A stretch of 64,000 bases of DNA from Cardiocondyla obscurior (taxonomy: Eukaryota > Arthropoda > Insecta > Hymenoptera > Formicidae): positions 6,139,593 to 6,203,592 of the forward strand of contig NC_091868.1 in assembly GCF_019399895.1 (NCBI RefSeq), read 5' to 3'. This document shows positions 23,944 through 37,679 of this stretch, one piece after another. The notes beneath the pieces were generated by a model, which did not search any database, was not told where the DNA came from, and was given only the letters and a program-made list of their open reading frames with translations. A program made the position numbers and the translations under genes. Position 1 is the stretch's first letter, and each line of letters starts with the position of its first letter.

Positions 23944-26330
23944 TCAGTTCAGAAAAGGAGGCAGCTGCACGTAGCTTGGCTGACTGCCGGGTTCGCTCTT
24001 CACCATAACCTGGTCCTTCATAGCTTGACGCGCCTGCGGCGAGTGCATCCCGTAGTCCTTCTGATCGGTCTGCGGCGGTGGCGGCTGTTGCTGCTGCTGC
24101 TGCTGGCCGTAATCGGCCGCGGCTTGGTCGTGGGCGTATTTGTCCGCGAGGCAACCGCCGTGTTCGTCCTCGGACATGGAATTGCCTAGGTGAGTAGGCG
24201 GCGAGTGCGTCGTCACCATGGTCTGATAGTCGGCGCGGGTGAGCGGTCCCCCGGGCGGTGGCGGACTGCCGCCACCAGGGTTCATGTAATCCTGGTGGAC
24301 GCGCATCGTGTTGCCAGCAGCGGTCGGCGTGGAGAACAACGCGGCGTCGTGCTGCGTCGGTGGTAGCATGCTCGCGTACGACGAGTAAGATACGCTGCCG
24401 TTATTGCCGAAACCCGCGGCCGCCGCCGCGGTCGAGTAAGGTGAGTTCGACGGGCTGAGGAGATTCAGATGCGGCGTCAGGTCGTATGCCGGCGAGTATG
24501 CCCAAGCGTCCGGCGGTGCCGTTGCCGTCGTCGGCGACGTGAACGGGTTCAGGGTATTGTTGAGCGACGTGAAAGAGCCTGAAAACGGGCAAATAGAATT
24601 TTACAATAATTTTCTCGTATACAACATTTTATTACAACACGTGTGTGCTGTGCCGTGCTGTGCTGAAAAAACGTAACGTATAATTTTACGAAGTACTAAT
24701 TTTGTTACTTTTTAGGAGACCGTTTTACACAACGAGGACAATTTACCTGACAGACCGGGGCTGGCGGAACCCGCCGCCATGTACCCGGCGGTCTTGCGAG
24801 GCGGCTCTTTCTTCCGCCACTTTGCACGGCGATTCTGAAACCACACTTGCACGCGAGTCTCTGACAGGGCGAGCTTTAACGCAAGTTCATCCCTTGCGAA
24901 AACGTCTGGATAAGGCGCCCGTTCGAAGGCTCGTTCCAATTCTTCCAGCTGGTAGGCCGTGAAAGTTGTTCTAAGGTAGAAAAAAGAAATAAAGGTAAAA
25001 AAAAGTTTTTCAGGATTTTTGGATATAATTTTGTAATATAAATCAACGTTACGAACAAATCAGCAAGAGAGAAATCTCATTTTAATATTTATAATATAAA
25101 TGTAAATTTAAAACGTATTTTTATTTTAGAACATATAAAATCGTCCAAGTACCTCGTCTTTTTCTTCTTGATATTATTGTTGTCAGTCTTCTTTTTCGAG
25201 TCTTTCTTGGCCGGCTGCGCCTCACTACTGACTGCAAAATGCAAAATTTTTATGTACGTTTAATTGAAAATTTCAGGTAGCGATGAGGGAATTACAGCAG
25301 GGAACTATAACAGTTTCTGTTGACGATACACAAGTCCGCCCGTGGATGTATAAGAGCGTCTCGTTGTAGGTGTATTAAATTATTTAAAATTCTTTCGCGA
25401 TCGTCTTTACTTTATCGTCTTTCAATGCAAGACTATGGTGCGAACCAGTTTACAGATTTCGACCGAAACTAAGCGAAACGCCCGCGTACTGAAGTCAAAG
25501 TGATTAAAAATTCTGTCGTGATAATTGTCGCCCTTTTTTTATAACTCGAAGACTAACGCTGCTTTTTAGTCAACCGCGGGTCTATTTATATGTGTTTCGC
25601 ACATCTTCTCGCCAATTCCCTGGCTTATACTCGATCTCGCGTCGGTTACAGTGATCGTTCACCCGAACTATATTATCAAAATAATAATTTCGCGTTTAAT
25701 ACCTTTCTTTGTTATAAGTTTTTTGTTCTCGCGTTCTAACCGTTTTGTCTTTTCTATTTTTTACAGTTATCCTAAACAGTTTCCGTGTGGAAAACGGAAG
25801 TAAGAGAAAAAAGCGATTGTGTTTAAAGAAAAAAAAAAAAAATCCCTCCATTCGGACGAACGGAAGATGAAGAAATCTGCCGAGTATCAATTACCTGGAG
25901 CGAGTGCATTGATTGGGTCGTCCGGTTTTCTCTTGAGTGCATTGCCAAGTTGCAAACCCTGTTGAAGACTCGTCGAGGTCGGCGTGACGCTGGTGGACGT
26001 CGAAGTAGTTACATCTTGAGTCTGCGAAGGTAATTGCGCATACATGCTGGATAACTCGAGTTCCTTGAGCTCTTTCTGCTGCTGCTGTTGTTGTTGAAGA
26101 TGATGCTGATGCTGATGTTGCGACGCGGCCTGATGATGCGGTGACGGACTGTTGGACGAATCCAGCTTGTGAAGCTGACCACCGCCGGTTGGCATTAGAT
26201 CGCCGCCTCCGTGATGACCGCCACCTGCGTGCAAGCTCAGCATCACCTGGATGCTGTGAGCTCCAGTGGTCCCGCCGCGCGTTCCAAAGTCCGAGAAGAT
26301 TGGATCGTCCCACGAAGGTGCACCCTCCAT
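23944..26330 (-). CDS. repo: Homeobox protein Repo (reversed polarity)
   Basis: Repo is the paired-like homeodomain factor that drives lateral glial fate in insects. Four exons join in frame, right to left: 26330-25895, 25231-25153, 24970-24747 and 24578-23944, giving 457 aa. MEGAP is the first ATG of the frame. The homeodomain spans residues 168-227: R172 (position 5), F175, W215, F216, Q217 (position 50, glutamine class), N218 and R220 are all present. The sequence RAFERAPYPDVFARDELALK and the following EPPRKTAGY fit Repo better than Arx, Rx, Otp or Drgx types. A lysine-rich stretch precedes it (KKDSKKKTDNNNIKKKK). There are His/Gln repeats in exon 1 and a Gln-Pro run in exon 4. The C-terminal region has WAYSPAYDLTPHLNLLSPS and ends SYVQLPPFLN. 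No paired domain is seen. The exact paralogue call rests on remembered family features. Confidence 0.88.
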
Positions 26331-26942
26331 CTTTGGTAATTTCTTTCGTGATTTCTTAAACGGAAGACCTTCCTCGACGGTTTCTTTTATTAAAAAACGC
26401 ACACTTTGTCCAATTGCGTCTGGTCCCGAAATGTGCCACACAAATCACTTTTGTTATCTTCCCTTCTTGACAAGCCGACGTCAGTTTCACGTTTTCTGGA
26501 GCGCCGAGTAATCGTCACGGCTAAATTTAAATCCGACAACCAGTAGAATCGCCATTTCTCACATTTTAGGATCGATTACGGCTGTCATCGAGGCTGCAGT
26601 TCCGTGATTTTTCAATTCTTTCCGCTTCCCGCGGGTAGAAAAAAAGAAGGGAAGAGAATCGGCGTCGCCCGATTGTCCGATTGCCCGTAATGGAGCCCGC
26701 GCGGCAATTGCGATCAATTGTTGCCTGGGTTATGATTAATTTTGATTAGTTTTAAGCGGCGTTAACTCGCGCGATGCGCCGGCCGATTATTCGCGGCGGA
26801 CCTTGGAAGAACTGGACCGAACCGAGGAACGACTTCTCCCTCGAAACGAGAGAACCGTCCGTCCTCTCTTCTCTCTATCGGGACACTCTCGCCACTATTC
26901 TATGTCCCGAGCCTCTGGCTAATCAGCCGCCACTCACACAGG
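26331..26942 (-). other. repo: Probable repo 5' untranslated region
   Basis: The stretch lies between the first repo ATG and a candidate TATA box. The frame upstream of MEGAP stays open for 37 codons but has no ATG. A spliced leader was not identified, so an unspliced 5' untranslated region of roughly 590 bp is the simplest reading. Confidence 0.35.
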
Positions 26943-26951
26943 CTTATATTT
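26943..26951 (-). promoter_or_regulatory. repo: Candidate repo TATA box
   Basis: On the minus strand the sequence reads AAATATAAG in an otherwise GC-rich surround. Transcription would start near 26920. This is positional inference only. Confidence 0.4.
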
Positions 26952-27009
26952 TCCGCGTCATGCCGGCCTAGACCGCCCCCATACCCGGGTCCCCGGCCAA
27001 TCCTGCTCC

Positions 27010-27017
27010 ATGCGGGC
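27010..27017 (+). promoter_or_regulatory. Gcm-type binding site upstream of repo
   Basis: ATGCGGGC fits the glial-cells-missing consensus AT(G/A)CGGG(T/C). It lies about 680 bp upstream of the repo start codon. Confidence 0.4.
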
Positions 27018-28547
27018 GCGGTGATGCTGCCCCTCATGGTCCACCGCCGTCGTTCTCCTTGCTCCGCTGTAACCGCGGGCCCCTGTGGCCCCGTGGTCAA
27101 CGGGCGACTCGTCCCCCTTCCCTTCTTCGTCATCTTTCCCTCCTCATCTGACCTGCGCGCAAAAAACGTCTTCCGAGCTGCTGGGGCGCGGACGGGGGTG
27201 GAGGATAACACGGGGTACGAGGGTTATCCGCGAGGGTTACACGGTACGCTAGCTCGTGGGAATAGAAATAAGCGATCCGCTTCGTGAGAAGTGGAGGAGT
27301 CTGTTTCCCACCTCTCCTTGCCGGTCTCTGCAATGGCGTTTGTAACATGTACATACGTTTGCGATCAAACAACCTGTGTTACGTTTAAATGATTGATACG
27401 CGGATCTTACCTGTTTATATTTTTCCTTCCGTTCCTTACGTCTTTTTTCTAATCGTTGAAACTTTTTCAGGTGCAACGCAGCGACGTCAACCGTGCCGTC
27501 AACGTCTTGTCGCTCAGCCGTCTTCGTGAGACAAATTGGTTGAATATGAATATGAACGCAAACTGTTATCGGCGAAATAGGAATCCGTACACGAGACACC
27601 TGGCTGCTCGCTCTTTCATCCTAGTATTCATCTTAATTTTTTCACGAATTCTTCCTTCGTTTTTTCAACGAAATGCAAATTGTACGTCGCACGGCATCTT
27701 CGAACCCAATTCAGTGGACGAAGTAGAAACAAAGCGGTACCGTACAAAAACGTGAGTACAACGTTTACACGTTAACCGATATTGATCGTGATCGCGAAAG
27801 GTGTCCGACACCTTCACCACCCCGAGGAAGAGATCCATGTCTCTGTTGGCCGGCAGTTGGCGTAACACTGAGCCCGGCACTCTTAAGCGCAAGCCCAATG
27901 AAATCAGCAATCGCCAGGAATTGCCTCGAATTGGCCCAATCAAACCCACCCCCCCGTTCCCCGTACGTATACGCGCGTATATTAACCGCTAATTTTCGTC
28001 GTTGGTAATTAGCGCGCACGCTTGTACATACGAAGATTTCGTTGGGCTCTCCGCTTTGATCGTCCCCATCGCGCCACCGATCTACCTTAATCGTCTTCTC
28101 TTGAATTACTTTCTCTGCTCGATCATTCGGTTACTTTCTTAATTTTACGCGTCCCATTAATTTTATGTTAGATTCACTTTGCTTATTACGTTACGTTAAA
28201 TAAAGGTTTTTTTATTTCATTTTATTTCATAATATAATTTGAGATTTTTATAAAATAGATTTAAAACGTGATAATGTCTTGATTATTATATGTATAATTT
28301 AGAAAACAAGTTTGACGTCGAGAAGTTATAGAAGACAAAAATGCATAATTGTTTTAAAAATAATCTCACTTTTTTATTTAGTCTTTTTTTTTAAATAATC
28401 GATTAAATTGTTTTATTTTTTATTTGTAGTTCTTTGGTCAACGAATGCACGTTTTTATCTGATGAAACGATCGACAGGGAATATACGTAGAATAATAGAG
28501 GTATAATATAATAATTAATATGAAACTTTCAGGGTGAAGGTGCGATA
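27018..28547. other. Intergenic, upstream of repo
   Basis: The DNA is CpG-rich to about 28.1 kb and then AT-rich. A plus-strand GTGAGT donor occurs near 27751 without a convincing exon. No gene is seen. Confidence 0.35.
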
Positions 28548-28555
28548 ATGCGGGT
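28548..28555 (+). promoter_or_regulatory. Gcm-type binding site, exact consensus
   Basis: ATGCGGGT is the preferred Gcm octamer. It lies about 2.2 kb upstream of the repo start codon, in a short GC-richer island (28530-28640) within AT-rich DNA. The island also contains GATGCGTCATC and CCGCCATTTT. Confidence 0.4.
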
Positions 28556-31500
28556 GATGCGTCATCGTGGCTTATGTCCCGCCATTTTAACGCATAAACT
28601 TAAACGTGGCAGCAGCTTGTCGCTTAATCCAAACGTTTAGCTACATCCATTAATTTCCAGCCGTCTTTGCAACTTTGACGAGTAAGTCGTAGAATTTTAA
28701 TTACTTTACATTACAGAGTTTCTTTTTTTTCTGCTAGGATTATTATTTTTATATTGATTTTAGATCGTACTTTTAGATTTTGAAGACTAATTGCATTCTC
28801 CGTTTGTTGTAGCCGACAAGATACTTGAATGGAATCCCCGCGGCGACTTAATTTCTAATTTCACGGCAGAGGACGACGAGGCCAGATCTCATACGGGATG
28901 CTCTAGGACATTTCGGAATGTTTCTTCGTATCGAAGAGGATTGGCCCCAGGAGGTCGATACGCGGCAGCGACGGCGACGGCGGCGGCGGCCGCAAGAGAA
29001 CGAGGAGAAGTCGGTAACTTAACTGGCCTAAATGGGTTTAACTCGATGTGATTTTGCTGGCGAACCACTAAATTGAACGAATACGAACTAAACTGAACTC
29101 AACTAAGCTAATCATATCACATTACTAGCGTTATTAGCCGAGCGACGATATAAGTGAAGGTCCGGTGAGCGTCGGACTGCAGTGTAACGCAGCCTCCTGC
29201 ACTGACCCTCCGTATCCGCGACTTTCTCTCGCATCCGCGCGCCCGCCATTTTACACAACGCAAGATATAAATATGACCTATATGTATAGTAAAACGTGCG
29301 TTTGACCCGCCGGACTCGTCGGTTCATCGTCCGGATGGATCAGGTGTTGAAAATTGGCGGACTGAAGGGCTGCCTAGAGCGAGTTCGCGGTGTGATTTCC
29401 CGCCATCGCGTTATCGCGCTTCTCGCGCCACGCCGTACCGGAAGTAAGTTCATCGAGTCCCGTCGCGCCGTCGCGCCAAGAGCGAGCATCACTCCACGTT
29501 GTTCTCGTAACGTTGTAATTAGCATAGCATAGATAATTAGTGTAATATAATTTTGTAAATACGAGATTGACATGGAGTAGGAAGCTATGAGAAAAAATAA
29601 TAGCTCTTTCTCGACTCTTTCGAATCTTTGTTGAATGTCACAATTTTTTTTCGATTCTTGAACCGCAAATTCTGACTTTGATCGCTTTGTCAGAGGGGAC
29701 AGTGCGCGCTTTTTACCGCTTAAAATCATCTTTACAAAATTATATTATGCAAATGATCGTATCGAACGTCGAACGGATGAAACGCGAGGTATACATAGAA
29801 ACGTGAAGTGCATAAGGAAGGAACCACGTTTTACGTTCCCCACTCCATTTGCAACGTGGTTGGACCAAGTTTGAAGAGAGATAAGAAAAGAAGACAAGTG
29901 TGATACGTCATCGCCCCTCTACTTCACGCGGAGGGGGATAAAGTGGCGCGGCCTCTTCAGCTCCACCTCTTCGTTTTAGCTATCAAATTAACCCTCGATA
30001 CGTAGTGCAGATGTAAATTATTCCAAAGTCTGCTCTTTTTCAGCCGCGCTTTGTGCACACGTCCAAAATTGTTTTCTAAAATGAGAACGAGAAGTACATA
30101 TTAGAAAAAAAAACGAATTAAAAATATAGTCAAAAGAATTGCAGATCTTTGAAGGTATATTTATGAACTATAAAAGTATTAAAATCGTATTTGTTACTTT
30201 TTGTTTAATACAAAATTCCTGAATCGTCAACGTCATAAAAAATAAACACGTTTTAAATTCAAATTGCATCAAATCGGTTTAATTTAATAATATAAGAGTT
30301 CACAGTAAATTTATGGAGAACACAGTCGATTATATTATAAAGAAACAATTGTAATAATCAAAATATCGAAACTATAATAGTTTGATTATAAATGATTACA
30401 TTTTGTCATTATTACTACAAAAAGAAAATAAGTTTGACGAAATAAAACGTTGTAAGAATGGTTAAAATAGCAGTGAAGTACGATTGTAATAGAATAATTT
30501 TTAATTAATGTCATTTGCACTTATTGCAACGATCCTGGCAATAAATGCAAGTATTTATAATCGTGGATCGCGCGAGATTTCACAAATTACAAACGCGAGA
30601 CTTGTCTAATTTTCGTCACGAAAGAAAATTTCGACAGAATCGTGCACGCGCGCAAAAGAGAGAAAGAGAGAAACTCAAATGCTCGACCTTTGAACAATAA
30701 ACTTGTTTTTTTTTTTTACACGTTATTCCGAGTATATTTTTTTCTCTTCTTTCCCGTCGTCGTAGGTTTGTCACAGCGTTTAACGACGAACGTGCGATTC
30801 TGCCCGCAGCGTCGGGGCCTACCAATTGAGCCTGTTAACGTTCAATTGATCTAAATTGCCTCAATTGAACGTAATTACACGAAGGCGACGAGGAACCTCC
30901 GCCATGTTTCTCTCTTTCTTTTTTTCTCCGTGCCGCAAATATCATACCGTCAATGAGATGTTACGTTCTCAAGCTCTTCCTGCTGACTATTGCCGATATC
31001 GTACTTTTAACTATCAGTCGGGACGGCAAAGTGAAATTTCTCCGCCAACTTTTCCAAAAGAAGTTTTACAATGTAAAGTATAAATTACATCATTAATAAA
31101 ACACTCTATGTATAAAGAAAAGATGAACAAGAAATCTTCGTTGCTGTTACACGTTTTAAGTTTTGTATTTAGATATAAAATTGAGCAAAAAAAAAATATA
31201 AAATAATTGAAAGTCAAGAATTATAAATAAACTGCGTTTATGCACTTGCGAAGAGAAAATCAACGAGACAAAATTGTAATACCGTTGTGAAAAGTAGAGG
31301 AAGAGAAAGATACGAATTTTTTAGAGATTTTTAAAGAATAAAAAAGTAAAGTACGTCATACTTGTGCGACATAATTTGCGTAATTGATATTCAAGTATGT
31401 ATCGCGCGGTTTTAAGCTCGCGCAGATATCGCCCTTCGAAGTGAGAGAAAATGCGACACTTTAAACGATGACGTCGCATCCTGATTAACTCTCGGCGAAC

Positions 31501-34500
31501 ACGCTCGCTTGCATCCGTCTCGTTCGTATCTCCGCTGTGTATTTGCGCACCGAATACCATTCGTAATATATGATATCTTTAACGTCTAACTCCATGATAA
31601 ATTTCTGTCTAAGATTCGCTTACGTCAAATGTCATTCGGAACAGCTAATCAAATTATTTTAATAATGTTTTAACGTTAATATGAAAATATTGGATAGATG
31701 ATTGTATCTCTTTACTCGTCTCTCTCTCTCCCTCTCTCTCTCTTCGCATATCTTTTCTCATTCCTGTCAAATAATAGCAACGAGAGATTCCACGGTTATA
31801 GAGTAATCTTCCCGCGCTGGTGATAAAACACCGAGAATGAAGTGTCCGAAATGGCTGCGGGTCGCGTGTCAGAGAAAGAGTCATCTCTCAGCCAGCATAA
31901 ACGGACTTGAAAAGCATATGGTTTCGCCATACGGGGTCCTGGAGGACCCGGGAGCAATTTATAAACGGAATGCTTTCGTTGACGTGTGGGTGCTACCTTT
32001 TCAAATCTACATCCATATATGTATACGTATAACAATCCCCGAATACTTATGTCGAAATAAACGTGCGTTCCCAGAAGAGAAGAGACAAAATTAAAAATAT
32101 AAGTATAACAAATAAAAAAGGAATAAAAATTACATGTTATTTGTTTTATATATATATTTTTTTTTTAGCTCTTTTTTTCTTTTAAAAATTAATTTATATT
32201 TACGATTATATTTCATAAATATTTATAAATGTAATATATTTATAATACAAATTTTAAATAATTTTGGAGCAAAAGAAGCATGCCTAAACAATTTTTTAAT
32301 TAAGTTAGTTTAAGTACTGATTTCTAAGTAGATTAGATTCGAGTCAGTTGTTGTGCCTGCATATGGGTACATTTTTTCCAGATTTGCGTGAATACGTAGA
32401 GTAATCAGATCCGAAGATATGCCCTATGAACAGTTTTCACCCGCAGTCGTGTTTTATTGTATTACATAGGTGATCTTGCATGCGGGACGAACGTCGAACT
32501 CGAGGCGTTTTTGCCTTCAACGACACGTCATGAGAAAACGATTCCTCGTGAAATCGTGTTCTCACGAAACATGTGGGTCGGGTCGGGCCAGCTAGATGTG
32601 TGTAATCACGGGAGTATAAGATATTTACAAGGGGCGGAGGGGTGTTATCGTGCAAATATTATATTACGTTAAAGTAAATTATCATAATAATGTATATTTG
32701 ATAGCACATTATTCTTTTTCAATCTTATTTTCGATGTTTAAATAACTTAATTAAAAATTAATTTATTTTAAAAGTTGAAACTAATATTATATCATTATTT
32801 ATATAATTTTGTTAGAATTTAGCAAGAAACGAAGTTGCAATTTGAACAAGAAAAGATCTGTATTTATCAGCTGATTTCAGTCGGATCCTGAAAGCGGTAA
32901 GTGGCGGCATCTAACGAAAAACTTTGAGAAGCATCGTTATTTATTATTACAAGAATTGTTATAATAAGAAATTTGTGCATAAATATATTCAAAGATTACG
33001 TTTGAATAAAACCTTCGCTCAGGTTTTTTATAAACATTTGAAAGACAAAAAAGTACTATTTTATACATATAAAAAATTAGTCAAATATTATTTTTAATTA
33101 CGTTACGTATTTCTTGAACATTTCTCGTTGTATTTTCTTTTACTTATCTCATGCCAACCTATTTCCTATTTTTATCAATTATTTACGGCTACCGTTTGTA
33201 CATAAATAATTCATCTTAGCATTTATCTTCAACTGTAATTTAATATCGTCGCGTGTCATCAGTATTTTTCATTTCGTATGCAATGTTTGCAATTTAAAAT
33301 CTACGAAACTCGCTGCGAATTGGAACGAAGCACGCGAAATTAATGTCGCGACATTATCGGACGTTGCTCGGAATTTCTAGACGCCTGGACGTCAAACATC
33401 TTAAAATATCACGTTAGAAAGACGTCGGGAAACGTCTCTTGTTCGCGAGGTTACACGAGGTCCATCCACCGCGATGGAATTAGCCAAAGTGAAAAATAGA
33501 TTAGGGCAAAACGAATAAAACTATTCTTTTTTCGCGTTCCTCCGCTCTTGAGATTAAAATCAAATGCATTTACGCGGATATCTCTATTTCTTTCGAGACG
33601 CAAACGAGAAATAAATGCCGAAATAAATTAATATAGACTTCCATTTGTCGCTCGTCTCGGCATCTGCTAGAAAGCTTCATACATATTTCTACGTAATTAA
33701 ATACGCATTAACAAGATTGTCTTACCGCTGCATTCTTTTTGAAAAGCGGACAGTCGAAACCCCGGCTGACGAGAGCGAGTATTCGAGCTCGAAAATAGAT
33801 GGTTTTCTGGGGACCAGTCGGAGAATTTTGGGTTCTGCCGGATGAAAGTCGACGCGTTGGCCAGGAAATTCGGCCGCTCAGCAAATGCCATTTCTTAATC
33901 CTGATACGCGAGGTAAAAAAAAATGTTGCGTGGGAACGAACGTTTTTGTAAAGCGAGCCAAGGGTATCCGAAAGACACCTCCGGATATCGATTCAAGCGT
34001 GCGCGCATGATGCGACCCTTAATCTTACGTAATCGCGTCTTAGAGACGAGGCAGACGGCACGTGTGCCTTTTCGCGAGCGTTTCCAAAGACATTAACGCG
34101 GACGCGCGTCAGCTCGTTAAAACTTGTACATTTCCGATTCCAACTTCTTCTACATCGGCCGAACGTAATAACGTTCAGTCCGCCACGATTTCAGATCGGA
34201 GATCTTGGCAGCCCGACTCGCTTCGCTTCTCGGCACGATCGCGTAATTCATTTCACGGTTGAATCCGCCAGACTGATTCATCAAATGTTTGCAATTACAA
34301 CTCGCAATTATGCCTCATCCGCCTGGCGATCGAATACAAATGACCCCAAACGTGGATTTGTTGTTTTTTAATTTTAATTTTTTTTTATAAAAACGTTTCG
34401 TTGTCGAATCTGCATTTAATTAATAATTTTAATCGTGTCTTTTCTACTTAGAAATATAACCTAATTATGAAATTATAACAATATTAATCTTTTTCGACCG

Positions 34501-35417
34501 AGAATAATAAATTAAAGAAATAAATAAATTCTATTTAATAAACGCACGAGTCATTCTCGTTTCCTTCAACTGTTAATAGTACCGTAAGAAAGACAATATC
34601 CATCCATACGACGACTGTAAATCACGTAATCACTTAAATCGACTGTCCTATGAAGATTTATCTCTGTCGCGATGGCCAGAACTAAAAGAAAAAACAAAAG
34701 ACTTCTCGCCAGGGCATTCGAAATCGCGAGTTAGTTTCTCATCTACGTTTGCTCTTAAAATTCCGTGCTAAATCTAGCTACTCGCTAGTATATGGACGTA
34801 GACGCGAGTTCGTTATTAGTTCCGCTCATCTTTTAGAATTGAACCCCGCGTCTGGTTTCAATCGGGAATGTTTCGTTTAAAAATTCAAAGGGCCTTTGAT
34901 CGAAAATCCATAATCTGATGACCGCGCGACGACGCAGCCAGTCAACCGTAATTCCCAGGTAAGAATCGACTCGATAACGGCCGGTGGCAAAGAAAGAACG
35001 AAGAGAATTCTGCATTTGGCAGACGTCACGAGCAGAACGCTCTGCTCGTTCACCGACGCGATATCGTTTTCGGCAAAGTACTTGGCGCGGGATCTTGGCG
35101 GAGCACCTCCCTTCTCATTTCCCTCTCATTTGGCGCAACGAGGTCACGGTCGTAGCTCCCCTGTCACAACTTCGTTCGTCACGTGCCGTCAGAAAATAAC
35201 AAATTCTCAGACTGGCGGAGGTGCGCGAAAGGAATTTATCTGTCACGCTAACCGTCCGTTGCAGTTTTCTCGATGCGCGACTAACGGGGAGGGTACGGAT
35301 TCCGTATATTCGAGGAGTTTGGGACACGCAAAGCTTGTAGATTATACGTGGCTTCCTCGAGCCTGTCTCTACGCCGGGTTTTCTGGCTAACGAGTCTAAT
35401 AAAGACGCGTCGAATTG

Positions 35418-35420
<3 letters not shown>

Positions 35421-35450
<30 letters not shown>
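35421..35450. repeat. (TA)15 microsatellite
   Basis: This is a pure TA dinucleotide run. Confidence 0.95.
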
Positions 35451-35454
<4 letters not shown>

Positions 35455-36536
35455 TATATGCACTACGTGGGTCCTCATCTCGCTGATCCCGGACAGCGAT
35501 TCTCCCTCAATCGCTGAAATGTGCGCTAGGTCATTTCGTCTCAGTGAAACGTAATTCTCGTTTAATTTGAAGAAACCGTCGCGTGAATATTCAAGGTCCA
35601 GGGTGTTCTTGGCTCGGCTCGGTTTATTTCCGCGGAAAACGGTCCAACGAACGTTAGCAAGTATTACGTAACGCATGCTTAGCATTGACAGTGGTCTCTC
35701 TCTCTCGTTTTTCCTTCTCTGCATCGATGTGAGCCACGTTAGTTCTGGACGCGAATATTTTTCGTTTACGCTTTACTTCATCTTACTTTAATTTTTATAA
35801 TTTTTTTTTATTTGTAATTTAATCAATTTTTGTAATTTTTAAGTAACTGTCGAATTTTTCGTTTGCACTTATGACGATGGAACGTGGATCCGGAGCTCTC
35901 GTTAAAATATCGCAGGCACATTGCTCCGCTGACGCTCAAGCGCGATTTATCGTCTTGTTTTCTGGAAATAGAAATAGACGCGTCGATATCACGTCCAAGA
36001 AGCGTTTTGCAAGACAAATATTTACCTTGCCTGCTGCAGGTGGATCCCTTAGGAAATCTCACGTGAGATAGGTGAACGAACGCGATAAAGAGAATCAACC
36101 CCACATTTCGTTCAATTAAATGTAATAAAATAATTTGCATTAAACTGTTAGCAGTTAAAAATATTCCATTAAACGCGCGTATTAATTAGAAAGAGATTTA
36201 ACGCTCGTCTTTAATTCAGCTTTTTACAATTAAATAAATAAAACCGCAATTAATATGCGTCGAACCAAAATCCGCGTAGGGTTAGTTCGGAGGCGCAGTT
36301 CCATCTACGAAAAGCCTTTTAATTTATTAATTAATATCGCGACCTTTAAATTCGTCTCGAGGAAAGATTCACTTCTTGGAAGAGCGATCTCCGTGTGGCG
36401 TATCCGTCGCAAGTGGCCCGTTAATGAAACGGTTACCGCGGACACGAAAATAATCGTGAGACGAGGAAGGCGAAGGGTTTCTCAATGACGAGAGTTTTAA
36501 TCCACTCGGGATATTCTTATTAACGATATAAAAGAG

Positions 36537-36563
36537 GGTAGGTAGGTTGGTAGGTAGGTAGGT
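36537..36563. repeat. Imperfect (GGTA)n repeat
   Basis: Tetranucleotide units GGTA, with one GGTT variant, repeat in tandem. Confidence 0.85.
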
Positions 36564-37679
36564 GGATATGTGGGTAGTATTGATCTACCCACGAGAGCGA
36601 CCTTTAGTCTCCCCTCCGCTATTCCGCGGGGGTGGAAGCGAGGGGTTCTGGCCGACGCGACCTAGAGCAACCCGACGGCACAGCTGATTTCGTAACGGCA
36701 CTGCTCATCCCCTTACGGAATCCCACCGTTCCCCGGAAACCATCCTGGGTGACCCATATACCCCCCCGACGACGTCGGAATGACGGAACGCGAAACCGCG
36801 GGATGCTGTCGGGGGAGTTTGAAGCGAACGCAGCCGAAACGTCCTAAAAATCACGTGGAAAGCTTTACAGTCGAGGTTTGCCTGGACAGATAAATAAATT
36901 CATTAATTTAAAAGTCGTGAAAGAAGCCTTTTTTACAAGATTGCAGAATTTTAAATTCAAAAATCACGTTTTTTGACAAAAAAAAAAAATATCGCAAAAA
37001 AAATTATTTTTATGTTAAAGAACACGTTCGGTCAAATACATTTGATCCCGAAATAGAAATAGCTAAAAACGGATGCGACTGTATGTATCATATATATAAT
37101 TAAATAGTTAAGCGTTCCCTGACAATGAAACCGAGCTCGTAAACTCATAGATAACTCCCAATATGATCGCGAGGCCAGACCTTGGCCTTGGTACGTGCCG
37201 AAGAGCGTCCGTCGATTTATCTCTTAATCGACGATAAAAAACAAGCAGGCTCTTCAACGTGTTATTGACATTTCGAGATATGCATTGGGATAAAAATGAT
37301 CTTTACATATATTATCAAATATATTTTTACAAAATTATTTTTACGATATACCAATACCCCAACGTTTTTTAATAATACTACAAACTAATATTATCTGCGT
37401 TTCAAATACAGTCGAATCGTTATTTCCTTTTTCTTTCGTCCCTTCCACACGTCCCTCGATCGCGACACGGGATCCAATTCCATTTAAAAACGCGGACAGC
37501 TGCAAAAAAAGAAAATTCGCGACGAGACGGAAGCTCAAAGTGAAAATGAAGAAACGTTTATTTCGTTCGTTCTCCGAGAATGTACGTACGTTTACGGTAC
37601 GTTGTTCCAGCGAGCGTCGGCGAACGCTGTCCGGAAGTAGCAACCCATTGTCCCAGGTAGCAACCGAAAAACTTTTCTT

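Larger units (their letters stand above)
28556..37679. other. Gene-poor intergenic DNA
   Basis: No open frame shows a domain or an exon chain. Repeats are a (TA)15 run at 35421-35450, an imperfect GGTA repeat at 36537-36563, and a pyrimidine CT tract near 31720-31743. An isolated strong plus-strand donor, CCCAG|GTAAGA, occurs at 34955. The region may hold repo or arginine kinase enhancers, but no sequence feature proves it. Confidence 0.4.

Noticed and set aside
26331..26441. N-terminal extension of Repo upstream of MEGAP
   Set aside because: The frame is open but has no ATG; the only apparent start there is a GTG codon, which is not expected in an insect nuclear gene.
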